DNA from: Macrotis lagotis
Lineage: Eukaryota; Chordata; Mammalia; Peramelemorphia; Peramelidae
Direction of reading: 5' to 3'
DNA: 64,000 nucleotides
Assembly: GCF_037893015.1 (NCBI RefSeq)
Contig: NC_133666.1
Coordinates: 618,002,974 to 618,066,973 of the forward strand
The position numbers and the translations under genes were made by a program. Positions within the stretch are counted from its first letter, which is position 1. Every line of letters begins with the position of its first letter. This document shows positions 22,016 to 34,640 of the stretch, piece after piece. The notes below the pieces were generated by a model, which made no database searches, was not told where the DNA came from, and was given only the letters and a program-made list of their open reading frames with translations.

Positions 22016-22600
22016 ATCCTCAGCACTTAGCACAGTAGTAGGTGCTTAATAATTGTTTACAGGCTAATTAACTGGTGGAAATGTTTTAAGACAAGTAGAT
22101 AAAATGTCAAAGCAGCATGTGATTAATTGCCAAATAAACCATGCAGACTCAAAAGTATTCACAGAGAAGAAAGGCTACTTACCATTGGAATCCTGGTCCT
22201 GCTGTTCTCTCTCCATGGAATCTTGGGGAAAATGCTAACCTTTCTGAGAATCAGCTTCCTCAACAGTCAAATGAAGGAACTGACCCAGATGATAACTTAG
22301 GTCCTTTCCAGTGTTCTGGATTCAGAGACAGGTCATACTCTGCCTCTTCCAGACTCCAAGCTACTCACTCCACTTCAGTAACTGTTCTCTGCTCTGGGCT
22401 ACCAAAATGTAAGTGATTCACATCAAATCATTTCCAGAGAAGAGTGAGCAGTTACCTGGGAATCCTGCCTTCATTATTTTCTCTAAGACTTGTCTTAGTG
22501 TTATGGGCTGTCTAGGTACAGGACAAATATTTATTGGAGGAAGATTGTTTTAATAGGAAAGAGCCCCTCCCCAAACACTCTAGTCTGGATGGCTGGTCAG
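22015..22600. other. No firm feature
   Basis: A plus-strand open frame at 22141-22416 has no recognised similarity and no splice or promoter context; likely chance. Confidence 0.35.
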
Positions 22601-22860
22601 AGGACCTGACTTCTAGTCCCAGCACATCTGTTAATGATTTACTTTATAATCTTGAGCAAATTGCTTCATTTTTTTCCACTTTCCTCATCCTTAAAATGAG
22701 AGGACCAGATTAGGTGATAACCTAGGTTCCAATCCAGATCTGACATTGTGATCCTAACAACCAATAAGCATTGATGGAGTATTAAACTCCAAACAAAGGC
22801 AAAAAACAAAGGTCCCTGCCTTCAGGAAGCTCCTGGTCTAATGGGTCTGTATTTATGACA
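22600..22860. mobile_element. MIR fragment (+) and LINE2 fragment (-)
   Basis: MIR-like cctgacttctagtcccagca at the left; reversed L2 end ccttcaggaagctcctggtc at the right. Confidence 0.5.
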
Positions 22861-23019
22861 TGCTGCCTTCAAATACCTGGAAAATAGATTCAAGCTTGTT
22901 GTACTTGGTCCTAGAAAGTAGAATAGGAAATAATGAGTAGGAAGATTTAAGACCAAGATAAGAAAAAACTTGTACTGAAATCTTTCCCAAAGTAGAAAAA
23001 GTTACCTTGGATAAGTAGT

Positions 23020-23245
23020 AATAACAATACTAGCTACCATGTATATAGTCTTGTAAAGTTTGAAAAGCATTTTATGAATTTCTTATTTGATCCTCTTTTC
23101 CATCTTGGGAAGCAGGTGTTATTTTTATCCTTATTTTACAAAAAGGAAAAATGAGACATATCAAGATTTGAATGACTTGCCCAGGGTCACAAAACTATGT
23201 CTGAGGCTGAATTTAAACTCAGGTCTTCGTGACATTAGGTCATTG
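23020..23245 (-). mobile_element. MIR/THER SINE
   Basis: Antisense: tgacttgcccagggtcacaa, then gaggctgaatttaaactcag. Confidence 0.65.
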
Positions 23246-24095
23246 AGACATCAGCCATCCAAGGAGGTGGGTTTGAGTAAGTGTGGGCAAGGGCCAAGGT
23301 TGAAGAGGAACATACTTCTGGGAAGCCAGAAGAAACTGGATCCTGGACAAAAGCTCAGGGCCCTGGGAACAACACTGCTGAGCCAGTTGTGCACCAGGAA
23401 AAGTATTGGGACAGAAGTTATCCTGCTGGCTGCCCCCTAATCCATTCTGCCCATGGTAATAATTCTATATCTCCTTTCTCCCTGTGTTCTCTTCTTCATG
23501 GAAGCCTGAAATCTTTACCTCTGGACACAAGGAGGTTATGTTAGAATGGTGCACTTGGTTGGTTGGTTCCTAAGAAGACCAAAAATGACATGACTATGTT
23601 AGAGACATAGTGGCTGTGACAGATCAGACAATTTGATCTTGGAATGCTCTACTACACCTGAAGTAGAAATGTAAATAAAGGACACAATTAAGGGGGAGAG
23701 GCCATGACTGTGTGAGATGGAAGGAAGAAAGGGAAGCGGCAAAGAGGGAGAGTTTCCTTACCTGTCAAAGGAAGGGTTGGAAACTAAGGTGGTACAGTGG
23801 AAAGAGTGCTGGTATTTGTAGTCAGAGGGCATGAGTTCAAATTCTGATTCTATCTCTAGGAAGGAGGGGGAGAGAGAGAGAGAGAGAGGTATTTTTTTTT
23901 CCTATATCTGACTGGGAGCTCAGAGCTAAAAAAATAGAATTTTAGATCCTTTTGTTTCAAATTCCCAGAGTAAAGAAAAAACATTTATATAGGGAAATCC
24001 ATCTAGATGTATTAGTAGTTGGATGGCACAAAGCAAATAGAGGTAGAATAAGCCTATTCACCTCTCTACCCAGCCTTTACTGCTGCTATATGTCC
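23245..24095. other. Mostly unassigned, with a SINE fragment
   Basis: A diverged SINE head is visible at about 23780-23860 and a GA-rich run at 23868-23888. Open frames at 23281-23544 show no recognised similarity. Confidence 0.35.
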
Positions 24096-24157
24096 ATATA
24101 TATATATGTGTATAATATATATATATATATTTATAAGGATTGTGCACATGTGTACAT

Positions 24158-24410
24158 GGGCAGCTAGTGGTACAGTGAATAGCATGCTGGCTCTGGGGTC
24201 AAAAAGATACATTTTCCTGAGTTCAAATCTGACCTCAGGTACTTACTAATCCTGGTCAAGTCTCTTAACCCTGTTTGCCTCAGTTTCTTCATCTATAAAA
24301 TGAGCTGGAAAAGGAAATGGCAAATTATTACAATATCTTTGTTAAGAAAACCGCAAATGGGGACCCAAAGAGTCAGACACAACTTATAGATGATTGAACG
24401 ACAACAACAC
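24158..24410 (+). mobile_element. Marsupial SINE with long tail module
   Basis: Sense: gggcagctagtggtacagtg, gagttcaaatctgacctcag, gctggaaaaggaaatggcaa, gagtcagacacaacttatag. Preceded by a TA/TG microsatellite (24095-24132). Confidence 0.8.
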
Positions 24411-25170
24411 ATATGTAGACATGTATGTTGTATATGTTTTTCAGTATACTTTCTATATTCAGCTTCTTCAGGAGTGCTTCTAGCTGTCCTCCATCACTTA
24501 ACTGGGATTGATGATGTAGTCTTATAGCAAAAGCTAGGCAGATCTTTTACTAAAGGTGCCTTCCAAATGATGAATAGCTTTCCTACAAACGCAAAATTGT
24601 TGATTGTCTTTACAAACAATTCATTTTTCACATCTCATTGAAACTCCCAACCTTTCTTTTCTGGGCAGTTTCCACTGATGATACATCTACACTTATTACC
24701 ACCATTGATGAAAGTTTCCTTTAAGTCTTATGGTGTCTGTAACTTCATCCATCACAGTCAGACAGCTCCACCACTGCAGTAGATTATGGGGTTTTTTTTC
24801 CCCTGCTTTGTGATTTTTTTTCCTACTTTCAATCTGTGAAAAGCTATAGAATCTTGAAACCCAGGCACAGAACCCCAATTCAGAATCAGACTGTACAGCC
24901 AGTGGGGCCAAATAGAACTGCTTATCAAATATCCTAGCCGGTCCAATTAAGTCATTGACATGGCTCCTTTCCCAGCTTTCCATTCCATAAGAAACCAGTT
25001 TCAGTGGATGGGCAGGAAGAGTTGCCCTACCAAATATGAACCTTAATTTTTAAGTTAAAAATGAAATAAAAGAAAATTTTGGTAGGGCATTTAGAATGGT
25101 ATCCTTAAAGTTACCTGACAATTCAAAGAGCCTTTTGCATTGAGGAGGATCAGGAGGAGACAAGGGTTCT
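24410..25170. other. No feature recognised
   Basis: Minus-strand open frames at 24696-24983 lack any recognised domain or splice context. Confidence 0.35.
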
Positions 25171-25524
25171 GGTTCAGAATCTGCCATTGACTTGTTTTGG
25201 GATCTTTGTGACATAAATGTAACCTACTTCTCCTTTCTGGGATATAGTTTCCTCATCTGTAAAATGAGGGGATTAAAAAATTGTCCTGGGAGATAAATAT
25301 GAAGAATACCTGGCAAATGGATTGGATATGTAGGTGTGAGTCAAAGATGGAATCAAGGTTTTGAGCCTGGGTGGTGCCTTCCATGAAAATAGAGCACCAG
25401 TATCCTCCCCAACTCCTGCCAGCCAAAACTAACATAGATTGCCTTTGGGTCCTAGACTCTTAAAGGTAAGCTTTTGCCTTATTTTTGCTCAGAACTATGT
25501 CTCAATTACATTTTTGAGACATTT

Positions 25525-25955
25525 ACAATTCTGCCCCCCTCTCTCCTGCCTCCATCTCCTAGTTACCCTTTCTATCTTGTCTTTTCCCATTAGAATGTAA
25601 GTTCCTTGAGGGTAAACTTATATTCACATTATTTCTTAGCACAATGTCTAGCAATAGTCAGTATTAGCTTTTCATTCATTCATTCCATTCATATATCCTT
25701 CCTCATAGCAGAGAGATAGGAATTTGGAGGGGGGGACAAGCATTTACATAATACCTTCTATATACTAAGTTCTTTTTTTACAAATATTATCTAATTTGAT
25801 CCTCCCATCAAACTATAAAGTAGTTGATATTGTTCTTATTTTACAATTGACGAACCTGAGGCAGACAGAGGTTAAGTGATTTGGTCAGGGTCACATAGCT
25901 ATAAAATGTCTGGGGCTGAATTTGAACTTGGTGCTCAGCCCACTGAAAAACCAGC
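25525..25955. mobile_element. LINE2 3' end (+) followed by MIR/THER SINE (-)
   Basis: L2: cccattagaatgtaagttcc (25525-25670). MIR: ttacaattgacgaacctgag and cagggtcacatagctataaa in antisense (25735-25955). Confidence 0.65.
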
Positions 25956-26309
25956 TTCCTCTAAACAGAATATAGTATAAACTGCCAGATATAGATGCAG
26001 AATCAAGTGTTTTTGCTTAATTTTTTTCTTTGTTTTATCAGGTAGAGTTATTTTAGGATTAAGAGCTGGAAAGATTAAGATGGAAGGTAATTATTTCTAA
26101 CAACAACTGTGTTGAAAAAACAAAAGGCAAGATTAAAATGTAGAAAAATAAAATGACTAAAAGACTACAAAGTTCTTTTCCAGATCTAATATTCCAGGAA
26201 AGTAAAAACTCAGTCACTTCATTGAATATAGGAAGGATCCTGAAGTCCTGAGAGGAGCCCTGTATTTGGAGTCAGGAAACTTAGAAACAAGCTCCCACAT
26301 AAAGATCTT

Positions 26310-26458
26310 TTTTTTTTTTTTTAATTTAAAGCAATGGGTTTAAGAGTGACTTACTCAAGGTCACACAGCTAGGCAATTATTAAATATCTGAGGCCGGATT
26401 TGAACTCAGGTCCTCCTGACTCCAGGCAGTGCTCTATCCACTGAGCCACCTAGCTGCC
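26310..26458 (-). mobile_element. WSINE1-like SINE
   Basis: Antisense body with gtcacacagctaggcaatta and ctatccactgagccacctag. It is followed by part of another MIR and by a reversed tail of the long marsupial SINE (26545-26650). Confidence 0.8.
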
Positions 26459-26886
26459 CTCCTACAACCTTCCTGAGTCTCAGTTTCCTCATTGGTAAAA
26501 TGGTGATATTCGTTTTTCCTTTCCCCCAGAGTTGTTATAAGGAAAAGTGTCTTATCGCTGTTGTTGTTCATTTGTGTCTGACTCCTCATGACCCCATCTG
26601 GGGTTTTCTTGCCAAAATACTAGATTGGTTTGCCATTTCCTTCTCCAATTCTACCTTCAAACAGAATGCTTCCATTCTTATGGAATTTCTTTTTGAACCT
26701 CAGATTCTCATAGCCTCTGTCCTCCAATTCCAAGGATCTCTCAAGATGTTATGGGAATTCTCCTTTCTTGTACTGCAAAAATAAATCACTTAGTCTAAAT
26801 CCAACCCAGTTTATAGTAAATTAATTGGTCCTATCTGCCTTCTCTCTTTGCCAGTGACTGGATAGTAAGTGAGCAACCTCTTTTTT

Positions 26887-27036
26887 TGTTTGTTTGTTTT
26901 TTGCAAGGCAAATGGGGTTAAGTGGCTTGCCCAAGGCCACACAGCTAGGTAATTAGTAAGTGTCTGAGACCAGATTTGAAGTCAGGTACTCCTGACTCCA
27001 GGGCCGGTGCTTTATCCACTGCGCCACCTAGCTGCC
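26887..27036 (-). mobile_element. WSINE1-like SINE with short target duplication
   Basis: Antisense, near consensus, flanked by the short duplication caacctctt on each side. Confidence 0.85.
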
Positions 27037-27137
27037 CACAACCTCTTGTTTTAACTGAATCTTAGAGTTGGGTGTCTTTTTCTTTCTTTTCTTTCTCTGG
27101 GGTATCTGGGCCAAGTTATTAAGATGACTGGGAAGAG

Positions 27138-27275
27138 GGGGCAACTAGGTGGTGCAGTGGATAGAGCACCAACCCTGGAATCAGGAGGATCTGAGTTCAA
27201 ATGCAGCCTCAGACACTTAATAATTGCCTAGCTGTGTGACCTTGGGTATGTCACTTAATTAAAAACAAAAACAAA
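27138..27275 (+). mobile_element. WSINE1-like SINE
   Basis: Sense: gcaactaggtggtgcagtgg, A-rich tail. Flanks gatgactgggaaga and gattactgggaaga are the target duplication with one change. Confidence 0.85.
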
Positions 27276-27584
27276 AAAAAAAGATTACTGGGAAGATACT
27301 TCAAGAAAAATCTGTAAAGAGGCAGGGGAGGAATGGAAGCAGATTTTCTTAGTAAGACATGAAGATTTTCTAGGAGAGGGAGATTTTGTATTCTCTGCTA
27401 TGTAGTCTAGGGGTACTCAAATAATTATAATATATGATAATGTATTAGGGAGATTCAATGCACTTTGTGAGACAAATCCAAATATGACTTGATGTTCAGT
27501 CCCTTGCGCTTCTTGTCCCTGAACCGTTAGACTATCTATTGCCTTTCTACATATTCTCAGCATTTACCATGATGCTTGGCACAT

Positions 27585-27830
27585 CATTGTTGTTATTCAG
27601 TTATCTGGATCATGTTCAACTCTTTGTGAGCCCATTTGGGTTTTTTTTTTGGCAAAGAAACTAGAGTGGTTTGCTATTTCCTTCTCCAACACATTTTAAT
27701 GATAAAGAAATTAAGGAAAACAGTGTTAAGTGACTTGCCCAGGGTCACACAGCTAGTAAGTATATGAGGCCAGATTTGAATTCAAAAGATGGTCTTTCTG
27801 ACTCCAGACCCAGCTCTCTATCCACCTAAA
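27585..27830 (-). mobile_element. Marsupial SINE with long tail module
   Basis: Antisense: tggtttgctatttccttctc, then acttgcccagggtcacacag, then ctgactccagacccagctct. Confidence 0.75.
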
Positions 27831-28244
27831 ATATGTTTGATGACTTGACTAACTGAACTACAATTCTCTGGACAAACTGATCAGTGACTTAACATTCCCA
27901 ATAGTCTATGATCTTGTCAACTTAAATTTTCCCAATGTAAATTGGATTACCCATTTTTCAGACCCTTTAATATGCCCTTTCTAAAACTTGTGCCCAGATC
28001 TCAGATTCCTCATCTGTGACATGGTACAATGGCTATGCCTGCTCTTCCTACCTCATATGGATATTGTGAAGATAAAAGAAGCAATGAACATGAAAGCTCC
28101 ATATGTTAGATAATCTTATTCCCAAAGGAAGTTTTTTTAAAGATTTTTTTCACATTGTCCAAATTCCCCCATCTCCCCATTTCTTTCCCCAGAGAACCAT
28201 CCCTTATAACAAATTTAAAAAAAATGGAAAAAATGAGAACAAGA

Positions 28245-28960
28245 GAAAAAGGTGGCACAGTGGATAGAGTGATGGATCTGGAGTCAGGAAGGCTTAAAAT
28301 CTGGTCCCAGACCACTAGCTGTACAATACTAAACAAGTCACAATCTCTGTCTATAGGTTTCCCTATCTGTAAAGTGGGGATATAGGTGCACTTATCTCCC
28401 AAGGCATTTGTTTTTAAGATAAAATGGAATAATATTTGTAAAGCTTTTTACAAATCTTAGTGTATTTTATAAGTGCTAGCTATTATTTGGAGACTGGAAG
28501 ACCTGTGTTCAAGCCAGGCCTCTGACACATTCTAGATAAGGGACCCTGGGCAATTCTCCAAGACCTAAGTTGAGGAATTGCTAATTAGTATCAGAAGAGA
28601 GAATGCCTGACCCAGGGACCTAGGCCAGTGAAATCACAGGTCTGATTTTTTAAAAATTTTACTCTGCAAAAGATCTCCAAAAAGGAGCATTGGAATGGAT
28701 GTAGCACCTTGCTTTCCAGTGGACAAGGAAGAGGGAAATGCCATTTTTTTGCAGACTTTTGGGGAGGAAAGTGTGTGATGAAATAGAGATTTGGATTCCA
28801 AGTAATACTTGCTAGCCAGGTGAGTATGGACAAATCACTTACCTCTTGAAAACTCAGTTTCACACTTGTAAAATGGGATAATAATATGTACATTACATTA
28901 TCTGCTTCACAAGGATATTGTAAAGAAAGCACTCTGAACCACAAAGTCTTACAGTAATAG
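28245..28960 (+). mobile_element. Cluster of MIR/THER SINEs
   Basis: Sense copies at about 28245-28490 (ggtggcacagtggatagagt), a fragment at 28490-28600, and 28780-28960 (cttgtaaaatgggataataa). Confidence 0.6.
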
Positions 28961-29365
28961 GACATTATTTTAAATAAATTTTATTCTTTCAAGATCTGGT
29001 GTCCCATAATCTGTATTCTTAGAGCAGTGCTAGGAGAATATGAGTGTTAAAAGAGGTAGGTTTAATTGAGGAATCTGCTTTGTCTCACTATACATGTTTG
29101 CAACAAGTTTTGATTTTCTTGCTCTCATTGGGATAGGAGAGGATGAGGACTTAAAATAAAAAAATGAATTTAAAAGGGGTATAGGAGTATGGGCAGTTAT
29201 AGCAACAAGTATTTAGAATCATTAAAAACCCTGTCCAATTCCCTGAATTTCATGAAAGCTGGTCTTTTTCTCTCATTTGTTTGGATTCAATCCTTTATCC
29301 ATCCACAGTAATTGTTCAATATAATAATAACAACAACAATAATAACCTACCTTTATAGAGTATTT

Positions 29366-29436
29366 TTTTTTCATTTATTTAAGACAATGAATGGGATTGA
29401 GTGACTTGCCCAAGGTCACACAACTAGGCAATTATA
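29366..29436 (-). mobile_element. 5'-truncated SINE with target duplication
   Basis: Short antisense piece (gagtgacttgcccaaggtca) flanked by tatagagtatttt on both sides, so truncation occurred at insertion. Confidence 0.75.
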
Positions 29437-29764
29437 GAGTATTTTATACACATGTTGGTTGAATCGGACCTTTGCCTCAATTTTGATGGTGTGTGTGTGG
29501 TATTTAGACTTCTCTAGTTTCTCAATACTTTCAAGGTCTCTCTTAAGAACTTTGGAATTGATTGTGCTGTATGGGAGACACTGGCACAGGACCACCTAGC
29601 ATGGCATGCCCTCATCAGAAAGGGTGCTGTGCTCTATAAACAAGGCAGAAATGAAGCAGCTCAAGAGAAAGATGAGATGAGGAAATTTAGAGTACCCATC
29701 CAAGGTGTTCACATGGACTATTTGTGCCTACCCCCCACATACACCCACATACCCCTTTATCCCC

Positions 29765-29960
29765 TTGTTGTTGTCTAGTCATATATTACCCTTTGTTGAC
29801 CTCATTTGGGGTTTTTCATGGCAAAGATAATTGGAGTGGTTTGCCATTTCCTTCTCCAGTTCTTTTACAAGTGAGGAAATTGAGGCAAACAGCTTATAAG
29901 TGTCTGAGGCCATATTTGAACCCTAGACTTGGCACTCAATCTACCATGCCACCTAATTGT
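29765..29960 (-). mobile_element. Marsupial SINE with long tail module
   Basis: Antisense: ggagtggtttgccatttcct, aagtgaggaaattgaggcaa, ctaccatgccacctaattgt. Confidence 0.7.
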
Positions 29961-29984
29961 ACTAGCTCCCAGCAAAATATGAAA

Positions 29985-30605
29985 GCTATGTTGCAACAAC
30001 CTTCCTACCTCAGGTCTCTCTCTACTCTAATCCATCATCCATTCAACTGCCAAAGTGATTTCCTAAAGCATAGTTCTTACCATGTCATTCCCTGCTCAGT
30101 GAATTCCAGTGGCTCCCTATTACCTCTAGCATCAAATATAAAATCTTCTGTTTAGCATTTAAAGCTTCTCATATGCCTCCCTTCCTACTTTTCCATTCTC
30201 TTAAAAAAATAAACTTTACTATCCTCTATATTTTCTACAAATTGAGCTCAGCTGACCTAGCTGCAGTTCCTCCCATGGAACAATGCATTTGCCCATCTCC
30301 CTTTACTTTGGCTGTTCCTCATTCCAGGAATGCTCTGACCCTCCACCTTTGTGACTTAGTTTCCCTGGCTTTCTTGAAGACCCCCTTCTTCAGGAGGTCT
30401 TCCCTACTCACCTGGCTGCCTTTACCTTCCTCTTTCATTACTTACTCGGAATCTATCTTGCATGCAATAATGATTTACACACCATATCCCCCACCAGAAT
30501 GTACACTCCTTGAGGGCAGGGACTGTCTTGCCTTTCTTTGTATCCTCCCTGCTTAGCACAGTGTCTGGTACATATCAAGGACTTCATTGATATTTGCTGG
30601 CAAAC
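29985..30605 (+). mobile_element. LINE2, 3' region
   Basis: Well preserved L2: ctctagcatcaaatataaaa, then ccttgagggcagggactgtc and gcttagcacagtgtctggta. Confidence 0.8.
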
Positions 30606-30690
30606 TTGCTGAGGATTCACAGCACATTTCCTACGCTTTTATCCTAGAAGTGTTTTCTTCTTTTTTGCCTCAGGCACAAAAATTGCAATC

Positions 30691-30978
30691 TACCATGCAG
30701 CGTCTGGGTAATTTGCATTTTAAAAAATCGACATACAATGTAAATGGAAAGTAGTCTCAGAGGGCAGACAGGGAGACTGCAACCCTTTCAATAGAAAAGA
30801 CTTCTGCAGAAGGCAGTTTTGGGGCTGAGTCTTGAGGGAAGTTGGGAGGAAGAGTCGAGGCATGGGGGAACATAGATAGTGAAAAGTTTAATATTTCTGT
30901 TATAAGTTAACTCAATGTGGTGCTCCTATGGCCTCCTTGGGTATTTGAGGAGATCAGAACATGCTAGAGCTTAGCACA
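30691..30978 (+). repeat. Left arm of an inverted duplication
   Basis: Matches the reverse complement of 32025-32285 at roughly four bases in five. Shared stretches include gtggtgctcctatggcctcc and cttctgcagaaggcag. Part of the arm is LINE2-like in reverse, but the homology continues outside it. A 20-odd-base insertion distinguishes this arm. Confidence 0.75.
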
Positions 30979-30984
30979 GGCTGG

Positions 30985-31570
30985 GGTGGGGGTGGGGTCA
31001 GAAAAGGAAAGCCCGGTGGAATACATAAAAGCAGCTAATTCAGGGGGATAGGTAGGAAGTTGTGAACTGAATCTGAGAGCCAATGGTGAAGGAAGTGTGG
31101 AAAAGGGTGATTGTCTCTCTCCACTAATCAGATCCAGATAGCATCCTTTTTTTGGCTAGGCCACTCCCCTCAGGAACATTCCCACTCCTCTCTATCAGTT
31201 GCATCCCCATCTGAGGGCCCCATTGGGGCAGTCCACGTAAGAGGGGCTTTGTGGGAACAGAGGACAAGTCATCATTTTTCATTAAGTCATTATGTCTGAA
31301 TCAAAGCACCTCAAATTCCTCAACAGCATCTAAGGAAACAGGCAGTAGCCAAAATCTGACCATTGGTTGAGTTAGACACCCCCTTTGTCTTTCCCTAAAG
31401 ATTCCCTCCAACATAAAAGGGTCATTTTTGTGTTCTTGTTCTTTATGATAGAACTATAGATCCCTGGAGCAAGAAGGGACTGTGAAAGCCACCTAGGTCC
31501 ACCCCCCCCTTATTTTTTTTTGAAGGAGGAAAATGAAGTCCATGGTCAGAGATGTAACTAGAAATTCTTT
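30985..31570. other. Spacer of the inverted duplication, no gene seen
   Basis: Unique-looking sequence; a short open frame at 31111-31299 has no recognised similarity. Confidence 0.35.
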
Positions 31571-31576
31571 CATCAG

Positions 31577-31577
<1 letters not shown>

Positions 31578-31619
<42 letters not shown>
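31578..31619. repeat. (TG)n microsatellite
   Basis: About 20 TG units, potentially Z-DNA forming. Confidence 0.95.
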
Positions 31620-32024
31620 TGGAATTGAAGGTAGTCTTATATTCCAAAACCTACATTCTGCTCCCCTGAAGCAGAGCTGATGGTCTCCAGCCCTAGCCTC
31701 TAGGAGAATCACAGGTTAGAGCTAGACACAACCTCAGAAGTCCTCCTTTCTAGGAGGTGGAGGATACAGCTGTTGGGGAAGGTGAACACCAAGAGGGGTA
31801 GTACCAGAAATCTAAGAAGTATCTGCTTCTGTTTTCTCTGCCGTGGGCTTTTGCACTGATAAATGACAGAACAAAAATGGCCAACAAAGAATTTATATAT
31901 GTATGGAGATGATAAGAGAGCACATAGCTGCACTTGAGTTTATGTTGCCTTGCCTAGGTATACCCATAGGCTCAGGTACAAAAAGAATACTTTTCCTGAC
32001 ACCCCCCCCCCCAAAAAAAAAAAT

Positions 32025-32285
32025 TGTGCTAAGCTCTAATGTGCTCTGATCTCTTCAAATGCTCAAGGAGGCCATAGGAGCACCACATATATTTAATTTA
32101 CAACAGAAGTATGAAGCTTTTCACTGACCATGTCCTCCTCATGCCTCAACTCTTCCTGACTTCAAGACTCAGCTCCAATACTGCCTTCTGCAGAAGCCTT
32201 TTCTGTCTGCCCCTCTGAGACTACTTACCATTTACACTGTATTTAGAATATTTTAAAATACAAGTTACCCAGATGCTGCATGGTA
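32025..32285 (-). repeat. Right arm of an inverted duplication
   Basis: Partner of 30691-30978, read on the opposite strand, with 1046 bases between the arms. Weaker similarity may extend about 40 bases outside each arm. Confidence 0.75.
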
Positions 32286-32439
32286 CCTGAGCCAGTAGTA
32301 GTAATAATAACTGAAACACTATGGATTGTGAGAAAGGGGACCACACATTTGAAGAAGGACAAATAGCCTGATTTATTTCTAAAGGAAGAGAATAGTCTGC
32401 CAAAAACAAGCCAGTGAGCATGGGGAAATTTTAAAATGA

Positions 32440-34110
32440 ATACATTTAAAGAGATAACTGGCAATTATCTAGCAAGGTAAATAGTGATTACAAAGAGCTA
32501 CATGACTTTGTCCAGAATAGGTTAAGACAAGCTAACCTTTCTTTTTTTGGACAAAGTATCTAACATAGTAGACAAAGGCAATGTAGCTTACCCAGATTTT
32601 AGTGAAATTTTAGGTAACATGTCATATTATTCTGTGGAGAAGATGGACAGATGTGGATTAGGTAATAGTACAGATTTCAAACCAGTTGGATGACTGGACT
32701 TAAAAAATTGTTTAGCTGGAAAGACTTACATGAACTGATGCAAAGTGAAATGAGCAGAGCCAAAACATTGTACACAGTAACAATGATCAATTATGATTGA
32801 CTTAGTCCTTCTCATCAATATAATAATTCAAGATGATTCCAAAGGACTCATCATGAAAAGTACTATCCACATCTGGGGAGGGGGAACTGATGGAGTCCAA
32901 TTGTAGATTGAAGTATACACTATATTCACTTCAATTTTCTGTATGTTTTTTCTTTTTGCAAACTAATGGTTTTATAAACTGTTTCTTCTTTTATAACATG
33001 AATAATATGGAAATAGCTTTTACATGATTGCATATATATGTATATATAACCTATACCAAATTGCTTATTGACTAGGTGGGAGAAAATTTGAAACTCAAAA
33101 TTTTATTAAAAATGAATGTTAAAAATTTTTCATGTGTAATTAGAAAAAAAGTACTATAAAAAGTAGATTATAGTTGGTTTAATGATTCAATGTCAATGCA
33201 TTAGGAGGTCTCCAGTGAAAGATTGCAATGATCTGTATTGTTTTACATTTTTATCAATGACTTGGATAGAGACGTGGATTACCTGTTTAACAAATTAGCA
33301 GAAGACACAATATTAGGAGAGATAACTAATACACACTGTCTGGCAGATGGTGAAGACTTAATAAATGCTTGTGCATTGTTGACTGTTGGATGACTGAGCT
33401 GAAACCCCAAAAGATCTTAATAGATAAAGCATCAGACTGAATGTAATAAGATGAAATTCAATAGAGACTAATGTAGAGTTTTACACTTGGGTATAGAAAA
33501 TCAATTTCATAAGTACAAGATGGAGAAGCCATGGGGAAGCACATTTTATCTGAAAAAAGATCTGGACATTTTAGTGGATTGTAAACATATATGAGTCAGC
33601 AGTGTGATAGTGTAACCAACAGAGCTTACCATCATCTGGGACAGCATTCAGAGATATGTCTTCTAGGAATAAGGACACAATAATCTCTCTGCAACTCTAT
33701 GATATATTAGTACTTTGTCAGAGTCCAAAACTACCCAAAGAGGGCCTTGATAACCTGGAGGCCATTCCAAGTAGGATCACCAGGCTAGTGAATGAACTCT
33801 AGCTCATGTCATATAAGGATTTGTTGAAGGAATTGAGGATGTTTATTCTGGAGGAAAGAAGACACACAACAGCTGTCTTCAAGTTTCTGAAGTGCTATTT
33901 CATAAAAAGGGAAATTGATTGGTTTTGTTTGGTCCCAAAGGGTAGTACAGAAGTAATAGGTAGAAACAGCAAAGAAGTAAATTTAAGTTCTATGGCAGAT
34001 AAAAACTGTGTAACAAGGAAAAATATAGAAAGGGGATTGAGTTAAGGAGTGCTAACTTCCTCTCCTTAAAGGTCTTCTAACGGGGATTCAGTGATCACTT
34101 GTCAAATATA
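32440..34110 (+). mobile_element. CR1/L3-type LINE, reverse-transcriptase region to 3' end
   Basis: Order and content fit CR1-family ORF2: ttttttggacaaagtatcta, then ttttatcaatgacttggata (the FINDLD motif of the reverse transcriptase), atgagtcagcagtgtgatag, ggaattgaggatgtttattc. It is interrupted by an L1 3' end (about 32700-33165). Many stops. Confidence 0.6.
32700..33165 (+). mobile_element. Marsupial L1, 3' end
   Basis: Sense: catgaactgatgcaaagtga, then ggaaatagcttttacatgat, gtgtaattagaaaaaaag. It lies within the CR1/L3-like copy and so is younger. Confidence 0.7.
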
Positions 34111-34429
34111 TTATAATTAAGGGGTTTTTTTGAATTTAGTATAGTTTGAACTGAATGTCCCCTATGATTCCTTTTAATTCCCAAATACTTTGATTCTGTG
34201 TTATTGTAGGAGAAAAGCCAAATGCCAAAGTATGATGCTTCTTGACTTACACAACACACACACACACACACACACACTTATTCACTTGGGCAAAGTCCCC
34301 AGTGCCCTGCCCTAGATATAGTTTTGCACACAGAGGTTAAGTGTCTTTCCCAAAATCATACAATTAACAAGTAGCAGGAAAAGGATTCAAGCTCAAGTCT
34401 TATCTTAACAAAATAGCAGACATTTGTAT

Positions 34430-34640
34430 AGTGTTTAAGTTTTTTTTCAATTAACAAGCAATTTCTTTTCTTTTCTTTCTATGGTTTCTCTCCATTGAAA
34501 TAGAAAAAAAGAAAAAGAAAACCTTTTTTAACAAATACTTATAGTCAAGCAAAACAAATTCCCTCATGAGTCATGTCCAGAGATGTATGTCTCATTTTTG
34601 CCTGATACCTTTCCCATAACAGTACTGGGGGGGGGGGTAA
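34430..34640 (-). mobile_element. Marsupial L1, 3' fragment, antisense
   Basis: Reversed L1 end with agtcaagcaaaacaaattcc and a preceding poly-pyrimidine run. A (CA)n run lies at 34252-34277. Confidence 0.55.

Noticed and set aside
29724-30556. Two adjacent plus-strand frames of over 120 codons
   Set aside because: They lie in SINE and LINE2 3' sequence; pyrimidine-rich LINE2 ends commonly give such frames.
31443-31712. Open frame with a histidine/threonine run
   Set aside because: It is the translation of the (TG)n microsatellite; the same applies to the frame at 51568-51912 and to the (TA)n frames at 17484 and 48086.
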